Positions 40,607 through 49,880 of a stretch of DNA of 64,000 nt are shown in pieces (the stretch's first letter is position 1; each line of letters starts with the position of its first letter). This DNA is from Cydia pomonella. Lineage: Eukaryota; Arthropoda; Insecta; Lepidoptera; Tortricidae. Location: the NCBI RefSeq assembly GCF_033807575.1, contig NC_084716.1, positions 6,758,001-6,822,000 of the forward strand, read 5' to 3'. Both the position numbers and the translations under genes were made by a program. Below the pieces are notes generated by a model. The model did not search any database and was not told where the DNA came from. It saw only the letters and a list, made by a program, of their open reading frames with translations.

Positions 40607-42271
40607 ACCAGGCTCAATAATATTTTTTAAAAATAACATCTGATGATGATATTTGTACAGCTTTGTCTTTGAGGCAGCAGAACCAGATGACTTGCAATTC
40701 TTTTTATCTTTTAACGTTCTCACCCAAGCATCTCTAATCTGTCTCCACTTTTTTGTAACAAATTTTCCTGAAACAAATAATATTTTTTTCTTTCAGATAT
40801 GCAGCATCCGGATGTTCTTTTAAAGATCTACATTATACCTATCGTGTTGGTGTATCGACCGTTAGCAACATTATAAAAGAGGTTTCAAGATGCATATGGA
40901 ATAATTTGAGTGCTTTATATATGCGACTTCCTACATCAGTCGATGAGTGGAAACAAATAGCAGATGGATTTGACAAAAGAGCAAATTTTCCACACTGTCT
41001 TGGTGCAGCAGATGGCAAACACGTCAGACTTAAAAAACCACAAAATAGCGGTTCAATGTATATGAATTACAAGGATTTTTTTTTCCATCGTATTATTAGC
41101 GATCGTAGACTCTGACTATCGCTTTGTATACGTTAGTGTTGGATCTTATGGGAAAGAATGTGATTCATCAATATTCAAGGAGACAACATTTTGGAAAATG
41201 ATGCTAGACGGCAGTTTACAAATACCAGCACCATGCTCATTATCAACAAACTCAGAGTTGAGAGTTCCATATGTGATCATAGGAGATGAAGGTTTCGGAT
41301 TACATGAAAATTTACTTAGGCCGTTCGGCGGGACGCACCTGGATAAAAATAAGCGAATATTTAACTATCGCTTAACTAGAGCTAGGAGATACGTTGAGTG
41401 TGTTTTCGGTATCTTGGCTAATAAGTGGAGAATATTCCATCGACCTTTAGACACTCATAAAACAACAGCTGTATGGATCGTTAAGGCATGTACTGTTCTA
41501 CACAACTTTATCAGGGATGAGGAGGGTTTAATCTCAAACAGTGATAATATCAGCGTATCTGAAGAAGTTCAACTCGAAAACCTACCTAATGAGAGAAGGA
41601 CACGAGGTGGTAATGCTGCCAATTCAGTTCGAACAGAATTTATGAACTATTTTTTGTCTGAAGCTGGATCGGTTTCATGGCAGGAAGAATCTATCTAGAA
41701 TATACCTCAATTCAAATATAAAAACGAAAACTTACCGAACTCTTGTCTTTGTTTTTGTTCCATAACTTCAAAATTTTGGTTTAAAATTACGCATATTTCA
41801 CGCCAACCAGCAGTACTAGCAGTCTTGTCTTTGTATTTATCCAGCGTCTTGTCCCAAAGAACTGGTCTCTCTTCTACTAAACTAATTAACAATTCCTTGT
41901 CTATTAAGTTAGCCCACTCCTTCATTGACATGGTCGGTCGCAACAATAGCACGCGTTCTTAATAAATGCAAAATTGACAATGCGTGCATGTTCAAACTTG
42001 TTTGTCTCTGCACCGCTCCCCCCGCCCCGCACCCCACACACAGTTTATATCCAGTAAAAACGTACGCATACATGACGGATACGTATTCCGTTCATCCAGT
42101 ATTCGATAACAAAACGGAATGTCATAATTTAACGGACCGATATTTTTTACTGTATACTGAATACTGTGTCATATGTGAAGTCGCTCATACAACTCCATAC
42201 GCCACCAATGAAAAAAACGTATACGATAAAACGGAACAGTAAAACGGAAACCCTGTGTGAACGGGCTCTTA

Positions 42272-43040
42272 CAACCCCCGGGGGACGTGAAGGATCGCTG
42301 CGGGCGATGCGACTACCATGATCTGTAGCGATGCTACGTATTTGCCTAGGATAAATACATGTTTTTCCATACAAGATAACCGGTACAACATGACTGTCGC
42401 ATTTCCAACAAAATAACATACACCAGAGTATGACACTTATGTAAAACTATAATGTACCTTCTCAGCTGTAGGTTGATTAGCATATCCTGCTTCCTGGTTA
42501 ACTGGTTTCGAAGAAACAAGTCTAAAGAGTATGCCACTTGAACGGAACTTGTCACCCGGATTGCGCGGAGGTTGTTGAACCAAACCTGGCTTCATGCATA
42601 TCAAAATGATCCTCCTGGTTTACCCTAACTGCTCAAATAGGTCACATCCTAATTTAATTAGTATTTTAGAATCATTTTCGGAATTTTTATGAAACATAAA
42701 TAGAGATTATGAAAGTGTCAAAAGGTTGAAATTTTTGACAGGAGAACTGTCAGAGAGTAGACTATGCGTTTAGTTACCGCATCGGAAAGAAGGTATTCTG
42801 AATGAAACAAGGTAGAAAACGTATGATAAAAATATAATTATTAGTAATTATTATTAACCACTTAAAATATTACAAGTATTAATGAGCATTGATATTTTTT
42901 CGAGAGTCATATGATTTGGAAAAGGTTTAAGTTGGTTTGACGTTTGATGCGTCGATATGGATCGAAACGGAGGGCGGGGGATTTTTCTAGAATCGACGAT
43001 GGATGTGTCAGTTGGTACTGGGGCACGCTAGCAGTTATAC
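42272..43040. other. No gene seen
   Basis: Flank of PIF/Harbinger element 3 and AT-rich spacer. No supportable coding region. Confidence 0.4.
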
Positions 43041-43700
43041 AGCTCCCAATTGAATATCGAAATAAACCGCCTCGCCCCCTTCCGCCGCCTGCCCTGGCCG
43101 GTGGAGGATTGGGATATATGTAAAGTGCGCCGTGTGTGTGTGTGTTGTGCGCGAAAAGGGCGTAGCCCACTGAGTGCTTTCCGTGCCGCCGGCGTGCGCA
43201 AGCATGGCCGACGGTCGTGTTGCTCCGAGCGCCGTTGCGCGCTCCCTGATGTGCTGAGCGTCTTGGGGACGCTGGTTTTCACCGCAGGGCGCAGTCTTCA
43301 AGGCCTGTGGACTGCGTGCCGCCCGGCGATCCCGAGGTGCTTCACACAAGCCTCCCCCTTCACTTGCGTGGCCTGTCGACTCCGAGGCGCGTCACGTTGG
43401 CGCCACCATCAAGCCGTAGGGCACGGCCCTGACCCGCGAGCCGTGTGTCGGACAGCCGAGCCGCGGTCCGACGACCCCAAGGTCTCATCGCGCGGGTCCT
43501 TCTTGTGGAACTCCTGAGCGCCGCGGGTTGTTCTCGCCCGGACTTGCCAAAGCCGGAGCTTGAGGAACGCCTGTCGCCCACCGTCAGCGATCCGCCTGCT
43601 GCGTTAAACACCAGCGGGCCTGTGGATGATAGCTACGTTCGGTACCCGTGAGTGCGCTAGACTTTTATCCCAGGTTTTGGCCAAAACCCCGCGTCTCGTC
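43041..43700 (+). other. GC-rich LINE-like segment, unclassified
   Basis: GC content jumps and long + frames are open (43050-43517, 43445-43651), one containing MADGRVAPSAVARSL near 43204 (interrupted by stops). Composition is like that of the GC-rich inserts at 3.9-4.4 and 27.3-27.6 kb. I recognise no domain, so assignment to a LINE 5' region is only a guess. Confidence 0.35.
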
Positions 43701-43929
43701 CTTCTCGCGATCGTAGATTAAGCTTTACTATAGTGTCACCCCACAACCGCCGACAGTTTAGGGAAACTGATTGTATTCTGAGCAGCGCCCGCCCTAAAGC
43801 GGAGTGCATTGTAGTAGTTAGCGAATTGTATTAAATTGCATGTCATATATTTGGTCTTATCTTTTCAATATCCTATTAAGTTCCCATTAACCAGGTTAGA
43901 GTAACAAGAGGACCCTTGCACTCCAAAAG
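43701..43929. other. Spacer, no gene seen
   Basis: Transition from the GC-rich segment to AT-rich DNA; nothing recognised. Confidence 0.3.
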
Positions 43930-44356
43930 TGAAATGTTTTACTGCGGATCTTATCCGAGGCATCACTTCCATTAATCATAAAGACATCTTAAAAACCTTA
44001 TTATTTCTCATACACAACAACATTATTTTTTATATACGACAGATCGCATCGCCCACAGCGATCCATTCACCCAACATTTACTATGCCAGCATAAAAGGAT
44101 CGAAGTACATCGTACTCTTCTTCGATATCTTCGATACGCTCGGCATCATCTGGGTTCATTAGCAAGATTTCAAGATTGAGCTCCTTATACTCTTCAAAGA
44201 TTTTATCCAGCCTATCCTTTTTTGTCTTAAAAGCAAAGGGTCCGCGTCACTGTTAGGAGCAGCTTCTGTTGCTGCTTTAAAGGCTGTCATTCTCGTGAGA
44301 GCTCCTTTCAACTGTCCCCTGGCCGCCCGTAGCCTCTTGAGATCTTCGTCAGTCAT
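43930..44356 (-). pseudogene. BEL/Pao gag N-terminal fragment
   Basis: From ATG 44356: MTDEDLKRLRAARGQLKGAL then TRMTAFKAA, the characteristic RG.LKG.lTR start of BEL/Pao Gag. After a frameshift near 44215 it continues FEEYKELNLEILLMNPDDAE and an acidic helix. A different, younger BEL element is inserted 14 bp upstream of its ATG. Confidence 0.7.
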
Positions 44357-44375
44357 GATGACTTGACAACACCTC

Positions 44376-44516
44376 TGTAGAAAATTACATGAAATATAGC
44401 CCGAATGAAAACACGCACGAAACGTTTAGCCATTTATTTTAGAGTCACATGACAAAATCATGAAAAAATATAATTTAAAATATTTGACATTGCTGATCTC
44501 AAAAGAGTTTGCAACA
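44376..44516 (-). repeat. BEL 3' LTR
   Basis: 141 bp. By eye identical to 47183-47323. Ends TG...CA in both orientations. Confidence 0.93.
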
Positions 44517-44530
44517 TCCTCCCACCTTGG
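44517..44530 (-). promoter_or_regulatory. Polypurine tract
   Basis: On the - strand AAGGTGGGAGGA lies immediately before the 3' LTR, where second-strand synthesis would start. Confidence 0.7.
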
Positions 44531-44552
44531 GCAAGAGGCCCAAAACTCTTCT

Positions 44553-47162
44553 CTATATGTCGCCAGCCTGTGCTTCGCGTGGGTACAGGCGTTGCACTGC
44601 TCGTGTGAACTCTCCATCTGTTGTGCGCATCTTAGCCACTCTTACGCAACCGTCTGTACCGGAGAAAGTTTCTACAATCCTCCCTAAAAGCCACATAGTA
44701 CGCTTTGTGTCCATCTTTATTAAAACTACGTCACCTACCCTTAAATTAGAGTCCCTCTCCTTGCCCCTCTGGATAAGCAACTGTATGTTCTCGTTACTGT
44801 GAGCCTGTTCATCACTGTGGAACTGGCAAGGTAAGTTTCGTTTCATGAGGTCCTTCAAAGAGCGTATGAGACGCTCCCACCAATTTTCCCGCCATGGCGC
44901 TGCAGGAGAACTAAACTTCCTCTTAATGTTCCTCACGTTCAGAGTCATCAGAAGATTATCAGCTTCGTGGAAGTTAGAATTATCCGTGTATTTTGTGTCA
45001 ACTCTTCCACGTCTCGGGATAAATCTTCGTAAGGCTATGAGAAAAGCTTCTGTCATTAGTGGTTTGGTGAATTTGATATGCACGGCTCGGTAAACTGCAC
45101 ACATGAATAAAATTATCCAAACCTTCCCTCCGGACCGCAGAAAAGAAAGACCGGCAAGGTCTGTAATGTACTTAAAGATGAAAGTCAGTGTAGATAGAAA
45201 CGTACTATAATCTGCAGTGTTGTTAGCGAGCACTACTTTCTTACTTTCTTTCATTTTATGTTCATTTTCTAATACTACGTTCATTAGCAAACTGCATGTG
45301 TTCATAACAGGTCCTTGAAGCGTCCATCCAAATTTAGTTTTTATTGCCACGAGGTTATTGTTCAGTTTTAAGAAACTCTCAGTGAGCAACACGCCTGCAT
45401 GGTCTGCGCCGATCAACAGCCCGATGTCAGGTGCTGCCGCATCGCCGACGTCGCTCAGCGTAATATTATATTTCTGTAACTCTTTAAACATCTCATGGTC
45501 TACATTTAAACGAGGAACATACCCGCAGAGCGTAGACTTGTCTCGCGCGGTCATTGTACATTCAAATTTCTTATCCAAGCTTGCTAGCTTTAACTCGTAG
45601 GTATGAAATAGTTCCGTCTTAGTTTCAATCCCGCCAAAAAGACAATTTGACACGATTTCTTTGCCGACAGGTTTCAAGTCTAAATTTTCTATTATATCGC
45701 GACGTAAATAAGTCTTCTGTGCACCCGAATCAATAAAGCATCGTACCCGTATACATTTCTTATCGGTCATAATATTCGCCATGAACGTTTGCAACAGTGT
45801 AGTACTAGCCTTATATTGAGTTACGTTATTATTTAAATTTGACGTTTCAACATTCGAAGTTTTTTCAGTTTCATTTTGACTTGACATTTTAATGTCAGGG
45901 CACATCAATACAGAATGACATTTGGAGCAGAAAAGGCATTTTGTGAAATTTTTGCACCTTTTCGCATTATGTCCGGTTTTTAAACAAATAAGGCACGCTC
46001 CTTTTTTATTTAGCATTTCCTTCCTAGCTTCATACGACATTTTGTTAGCTTTGTAGCACTCGAAGCTGCTATGCGATGCCTTTTCACACCAAACGCAACA
46101 AATCTTCTTACCTGCGTCTTCCGTTGACACCATGCATGCCGCGGTGGGTTGAGTAGAAACGCTATGCAAACTGTCACCCGATGCTATCTCGGTGCGCGCG
46201 AGCTGGATCCGCTCTTCCGACTCCACTTCGCGTTTCAGGAACTGCATAAGCTGGTTCAGATGATCGTCGCCCTTCTCCTCCAGTACATGGGATCTCTGCC
46301 ATGCTCGTAAAACAGATTCGGGCAAGGCGGACTCAACTAAAGGGAAAAGTAAAGCAGCGTATTTATCTATAGTGACACCTAAGCTTTCTAATGCTTGCAA
46401 TTGCGTATTTAATTTATCGTATAAGTGGCCTAATTTATAAGAAGTATTACCTTTTGCTTGTGCTAGTACAAGATTAAGCAGTTCACGCACATAAATGTCG
46501 ATCAACATTTCGTCACGTGCAAACCTGGACTTCAATTGCTCAACAGCCTTCTTGTAGTTATCTCCCGACGGCGGAAAGCTCTCGACGATCTCTCGCGCTG
46601 GAGTATCTGGAACAGTGCACTGGTAAAGGTACTGAAACTTATCTCCATCGTCTATTGTCTCGTCGTCGTCGATTTTCTGAAATTGACACCAAAAACCAAT
46701 CCAATTTTTCGTATTGCCGTCAAACTTCCGTAACTCAAATTTCGGTAGACGGAATCGTCTTGAATGACAAGCACTATTGCATGCCGACTTCTCACAACAT
46801 TGATGAGATTTTTGTGTGTTATTCGACACATCGCTGCCGCTAGACTTGCAAGACCTCTTCATGCGTTCGTTCTTCCGAGAAACGTTTTCGTACATGACTT
46901 TTATACGCTCCCAGTCGTTTAGATACTTATCGCTCGTCATGCAATCTTCATAAATTTCATCTTCAGTCATCTCGTCCGTTTTTAGCCACTGTTCTTTTAT
47001 ACGTAGGTCAACGTTGAACAGGGAATCGGCTCGAAGCTGGAGTTTGTTGAAGGCCGCGGTGATTTCGTCGATATTTGTTGACTCTAAATTAGCTTGAAAT
47101 TCGTTTTTCGCGGTTGTAAAAAGCCTCCTGGCTATACCTCTTTCTTTTCGTAATATTTCCAT
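44553..47162 (-). CDS. BEL gag-protease-integrase fusion ORF lacking reverse transcriptase
   Basis: Start chosen at ATG 47162 (MEILRKERGIARRL), 20 bp past the 5' LTR; the frame is open upstream into the LTR. About 870 codons without a stop. Order: Gag coiled coil, LPKFELRKFDGNTKNWIGFW (DUF1759-type Gag), zinc knuckles (CVWCEKASHSSFEC, CLICLKTGHNAKRC), aspartic protease (CFIDSGAQKTYLRRDI) and IGADHAGVLL, FGWTLQGPV. Then, after ANNTADYSTFL, integrase parts (ITDLAGLSF, RAVHIKFTKPL, KYTDNSNFHEA, WWERLIRSLKDL) and a C-terminal RVGDVVLIKMDTKRTMWLLG domain. RT and RNase H are absent, and a second, smaller deletion follows KRNLPCQ. The product could still form particles and process itself, but would need another element's RT. 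Confidence 0.9.
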   Translation of the reverse strand: MEILRKERGIARRLFTTAKNEFQANLESTNIDEITAAFNKLQLRADSLFNVDLRIKEQWLKTDEMTEDEIYEDCMTSDKYLNDWERIKVMYENVSRKNERMKRSCKSSGSDVSNNTQKSHQCCEKSACNSACHSRRFRLPKFELRKFDGNTKNWIGFWCQFQKIDDDETIDDGDKFQYLYQCTVPDTPAREIVESFPPSGDNYKKAVEQLKSRFARDEMLIDIYVRELLNLVLAQAKGNTSYKLGHLYDKLNTQLQALESLGVTIDKYAALLFPLVESALPESVLRAWQRSHVLEEKGDDHLNQLMQFLKREVESEERIQLARTEIASGDSLHSVSTQPTAACMVSTEDAGKKICCVWCEKASHSSFECYKANKMSYEARKEMLNKKGACLICLKTGHNAKRCKNFTKCLFCSKCHSVLMCPDIKMSSQNETEKTSNVETSNLNNNVTQYKASTTLLQTFMANIMTDKKCIRVRCFIDSGAQKTYLRRDIIENLDLKPVGKEIVSNCLFGGIETKTELFHTYELKLASLDKKFECTMTARDKSTLCGYVPRLNVDHEMFKELQKYNITLSDVGDAAAPDIGLLIGADHAGVLLTESFLKLNNNLVAIKTKFGWTLQGPVMNTCSLLMNVVLENEHKMKESKKVVLANNTADYSTFLSTLTFIFKYITDLAGLSFLRSGGKVWIILFMCAVYRAVHIKFTKPLMTEAFLIALRRFIPRRGRVDTKYTDNSNFHEADNLLMTLNVRNIKRKFSSPAAPWRENWWERLIRSLKDLMKRNLPCQFHSDEQAHSNENIQLLIQRGKERDSNLRVGDVVLIKMDTKRTMWLLGRIVETFSGTDGCVRVAKMRTTDGEFTRAVQRLYPREAQAGDI

Positions 47163-47169
47163 TTTAATT

Positions 47170-47182
47170 AACGGTCGCCAGA
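47170..47182 (-). promoter_or_regulatory. Primer-binding site of BEL element
   Basis: On the - strand, TCTGGCGACCGTTAATT directly follows the 5' LTR; TGGCGACCGT begins two bases after it, the form expected for pairing with a tRNA 3' end (CCA). I do not assign the tRNA. Confidence 0.65.
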
Positions 47183-47323
47183 TGTAGAAAATTACATGAA
47201 ATATAGCCCGAATGAAAACACGCACGAAACGTTTAGCCATTTATTTTAGAGTCACATGACAAAATCATGAAAAAATATAATTTAAAATATTTGACATTGC
47301 TGATCTCAAAAGAGTTTGCAACA
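47183..47323 (-). repeat. BEL 5' LTR
   Basis: 141 bp, matching the other LTR with no difference that I can see, which implies a recent insertion. Confidence 0.93.
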
Positions 47324-47367
47324 ACCTCGATGCATAAACACGAAACTGCTGTTTACGCCCAAAGCGT

Positions 47368-47750
47368 ATATCGATACCTTGAGGATCAAAGGGCGTAAAC
47401 GCCATTTACTTCAAAATTATTTTTTGATGCAGTTATGATCAGTTTTTTCTCTCTCTATCGAACTGTGTAGTTAATACTGCGAAAAGCGCAAGTCTGAGGC
47501 AAACACGCCCCATGGATTTTTAGGAGAATATTTAAATGCAATAGGCGTCTTTGAAATATTTTTTAATTTTTTTGGTTATTTGTGTTATATCGACACCTTT
47601 AGACTCAAAGGGCGTAAACGCCATTTTGGCCAAAATGACTTTTTAATGCAGTTTTGTTCAGTTTTTTTTTTCTCTATCGATCTGTGTAGTTAAAACTGCG
47701 AAATTCGCAAATTTTTGGCAAATACGACCCACGTGTTTTTCGTAGACTTT
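47368..47750. repeat. Two diverged direct repeats, ~219-bp period
   Basis: 47368-47530 and 47587-47750 share 'caaagggcgtaaacgccatt', 'ctgtgtagtta.tactgcgaaa' and 'atatcga.acctt' with many differences. No coding meaning seen. GGGCGTAAACGCC is itself a small palindrome. Confidence 0.75.
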
Positions 47751-48039
47751 TTCGATTTTGTAAAAAACCAGAGTCGTATTGTATGTTATCTTTTTAATTA
47801 GTGATTATTTGGGTAATAAGTGTAATGTGGATCTTGATTTTTTGTTAAGCTCGAATGACCATGAACTGTCAATATTGGTCCCGGCAATAGTTCAGAGAGG
47901 AAAACTGCGCATGGCGTTAGATCGAGAGAGAGAACGCGTGAGCAGCTTCTTTTTTTATATGTACCTACTTGATCCATAATCTAGATCTATTCATTACTTT
48001 GAGTCAATTTTATTGATAATACTTTACATGTCCTTAGTT

Positions 48040-48331
48040 TTAAGGCCCAGCTACACCAGTAGCGTATACGTACACGTATGCAATAATCCTTAAGATATAT
48101 ATAGATCCTTAATTAATAAAAATATAAAAAAATTACATAGGTATCATGTTTGCTGTACTGTTTAAACATTATTTAATATATTAGGTAACATTAGTCATAT
48201 AATACAATACGAGACAATATGAGACATGGCATACTGATTGCGTTACGTACGCATGCACGTTTCCAACATTTTAGAATTTGCGCACGTGGAGGTCTTCGCA
48301 TAGATACGCAGCTGGAGTGCCTGGGCCTTAA
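48040..48331. mobile_element. 284-bp MITE (48044-48327) with TTAA flanks
   Basis: Ends GGCCCAG(C/G)(T/C)AC.CCAG.(A/T)GCGTAT are inverted, with TTAA at 48040-43 and 48328-31. A TTAA duplication is the piggyBac pattern, but TTA+A also fits PIF/Harbinger. Non-coding; a 65-codon frame across it is not meaningful. Confidence 0.7.
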
Positions 48332-48704
48332 ACTTAAAAAGAAGGGGGTTTTAAAACACGAATTCGAAAACAGTTGCATACACTACTGTATATATGTTAA
48401 TGGGCATTATGGTTAAATTAATCACTTCTAACTTTATTTTGTCTTTATAGAGAGGAGTTAAAAATTATCCGAGGGATGTAGATGTACAGCTTGCTGTAGC
48501 TACAGTTCAAAAGCAAGACTCCTTCGTGTTTCCATAAAGCAGCCAAAAATCTAGTTTATCGTCTGTTGTTACAACATCAACTGAATTATTGGTAATTATA
48601 ATATTTATCTGTATTCTTTATTTAAGGTGGATCATGTTTTTGTTATGCAGGGGGTCAACTATCTCTGCAGCTGACTGTACATGTGTTACTATTTTTTTTT
48701 AACT
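48332..48704. other. No gene seen
   Basis: Spacer between the MITE and the SINE. Confidence 0.35.
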
Positions 48705-49168
48705 AACGAGCGGTCAGCCTAGTTTGTCGTAACACTGTGCACTGCCTGCGAAGGTGCGGTCCCAGGTTCGAACCCCGGTCAGGGCAAATATTTGTGTGAT
48801 AAACATGTTTGGGTGTTTTCTATGTATTAAGTATACATTTAACTATATAAGTATTTATATAGTCATCTAGTACAGTCAGCATCAAAAGTAGATGATCAAA
48901 TAACGTTTCATAAGTATCTACCATTCTGTAACGGCTTAACAAAAAGTGGTGTCTTTTATATAGAACAACTAAGACTGTAGATATACTTTTGAGCGCGAAT
49001 TTTAACAATTTATCTTTATTTGGAAAAGTTATCCGGAATATCAGATACTTTTGGCGCGTTGTTTCATCCGCTACTTTTGATGCTGACTGTACCCATATTA
49101 GAAGCTTTGCTTAATTTGGGACTAGGTTGATTTGTGTAAGATTGTCCCCAGATATTTATTTTATTACA
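48705..49168 (+). repeat. tRNA-derived SINE, split by a MITE
   Basis: GGTTCGAACCCCGGTCAGGG at 48755 contains a pol III B box (GGTTCGAACCC). It is followed by 'gcaaatatttgtgtgataaa' and 'tgggtgttttctatgtatta', then, after the MITE, 'gctttgcttaatttgggact', 'tgtgtaagattgtccc' and an ATATTTATTTT tail, as in a lepidopteran SINE that I remember. Rejoining at TA gives a continuous '...TCTAGTACCCATA...'. The 5' A box is not clear. Confidence 0.7.
48871..49091. mobile_element. Mariner-type MITE (48873-49089), TA duplication
   Basis: Inverted ends CAGTCAGCATCAAAAGTAG, flanked by TA at 48871-72 and 49090-91. 217 bp, non-coding. It lies inside the SINE. Confidence 0.9.
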
Positions 49169-49239
49169 ATGTTATGATTGTGCCCAAATAACCACATGAC
49201 CTGACTTCTAGTTCTTTAGTTACTCAGGGCTTACTTGAT

Positions 49240-49880
49240 TTTCAGGAAAGGGGCATCAATTGTGACGACTTACAGTTTAGAGATGCAGGCAAACTCCTAG
49301 AGACTATACCTGATGGATCTCTTGAACAAATTTTAGAGACATCTAGTATTGGGAAACCTCTCCTCAATAAAAAAGTTTATCCTCTAGTGACCGAAAGATA
49401 CTGTCGGCCCTTATTGTTGAGGCTGAAGTGCGGACATTGAAAGATACCACTGACCCAATAGGAAAAGAAACTTGGGATACGTGGGCATCAGAAATTATGA
49501 AGATTTTCCCAGGTGAAACAAAGGGGGTATATTATAATCCTTTTCGTCTTATAGATGGAAAAGCTATTCAGGCCAGTGGCTTAATAGTAAGAAGGAAATT
49601 GAAATCGCTGCCGCAGTAGAAGCCGTCACAGAGGTAGCGACAAAAGCAGTGACAGCAGCGAAGACCAAAAGAAGAGGAAAAAATCTGCTGTTAAATTTCC
49701 TGCACGGGTTAGACCTTTTCCTGACTCTTTTCAAATAATAAGTAGCAATTAAGAATCTGAAAAAGATACTGTGCAGTGGTTGAAGCACTCTTCTTCATTG
49801 AGAGAATTGGTAGAAACAAAATGGAACAGCTGTCTACATGAACGCATAGCACAACTACAAAAAGGCGACCATGTTAGTTA
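49240..49880 (+). pseudogene. Fragment of an unnamed insect repeat-associated protein
   Basis: After a TTTTCAG at 49236-49242 the reading runs GINCDDLQFRDAGKLLETIP. A frame around 49380-49619 reads LSSSDRKILSALIVEAEVRT, then WDTWASEIMKIFPGETKGVYY and GKAIQASGLI. Further on, SEKDTVQWLKHSSSLRELVE and W.SC..ER appear in another frame. I recall similar multi-copy uncharacterised proteins in insect genomes ('...FPGE....YY.P...G...a.GkL') but no named domain. Confidence 0.4.

Larger units (their letters stand above)
39534..41698 (+). pseudogene. PIF/Harbinger transposase (element 3), one frameshift
   Basis: Exon 1 (39534-39811; MDVVVMYWYYRRRRRYNRRY ... FFNYFRMSMSSFDHLLKLLE) ends at an AG|GTAAGT donor. 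Exon 2 (from 40797 after TTTCAG) reads YAASGCSFKDLHYTYRVGVS, FPHCLGAADGKHVRLKKPQN (Asp) and MNYKDFF. Then a single extra T in a run of nine (41076-41084) shifts the frame. The other frame carries the second acidic block (SYGKECDSSIF), IGDEGFGLHENL and FNYRLTRARRYVECVFGIL (Glu) to the stop at 41698. Apart from this the protein looks complete. The homopolymer context means a sequencing error is possible. Confidence 0.88.
39849..41931 (-). pseudogene. MADF-BESS accessory protein (element 3), several lesions
   Basis: Exon 1 (ATG 41931 to 41736) reads MSMKEWANLIDKELLISLVE, ERPVLWDK, the MADF start, up to a FG|GTAAGT donor. Exon 2 begins at 40768 after TTTCAG with KFVTKKWRQIRDAWVRTLKD and KYHHQMLFL (MADF end). 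An in-frame TAA at 40604-06 follows, then three THESASAEKTD repeats, a basic stretch, an A10-run frameshift (40385-40394) and a BESS-like DDRNLSFFKGVLPSLTVLND. The tail has about five 15-residue Gln/Gly-rich repeats (GYFTQASGASNHQTQ); one unit lacks 2 bp. Exon 2 lies inside the transposase intron, and the intron (40769-41735) contains transposase exon 2. Confidence 0.8.
39333..42271. mobile_element. PIF/Harbinger element 3 (39336-42268), TTA flanks
   Basis: The left end CAGCCCGTTCACACAG and right end (complement of GAGCCCGTTCACACAG) are flanked by TTA at 39333-35 and 42269-71. A second TTA-CAGCCCGTTCACACAG-TCTCCGTATTTACGG copy lies at 39463-39490, so the left end is duplicated. Contents: + strand two-exon transposase with one frameshift, and - strand MADF-BESS accessory gene with lesions, in the same interdigitated layout as elements 1 and 2. 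Confidence 0.88.
44371..47328 (-). mobile_element. Young BEL/Pao element with identical LTRs (44376-47323)
   Basis: Two 141-bp LTRs (TGTAGAAAATTACATG ... TTTGCAACA on +) look identical base for base and are flanked by ACCTC duplications (44371-75, 47324-28). On the - strand a primer-binding site follows the 5' LTR and a purine-rich tract precedes the 3' LTR. Total 2,948 bp, much shorter than a full BEL (typically 6-8 kb as I recall), because RT/RNase H and part of integrase are deleted, yet one ORF spans the interior. Confidence 0.93.

Noticed and set aside
43035..43651. Several overlapping ORFs on both strands
   Set aside because: All six frames are unusually open owing to GC content. No family matched, so only the segment is reported.
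44553..47240. Start of the BEL ORF inside the LTR (ATG 47240)
   Set aside because: The LTR lies upstream of the primer site; translation more likely begins at ATG 47162 in the internal region.
48219..48416. 65-codon ORF on +
   Set aside because: It crosses the right border of the MITE and into flanking DNA; no coding evidence.
48730..48790. Stand-alone tRNA gene (GGTTCGAACCC box)
   Set aside because: No acceptor stem or clear A box. The downstream sequence continues as a SINE body and tail.
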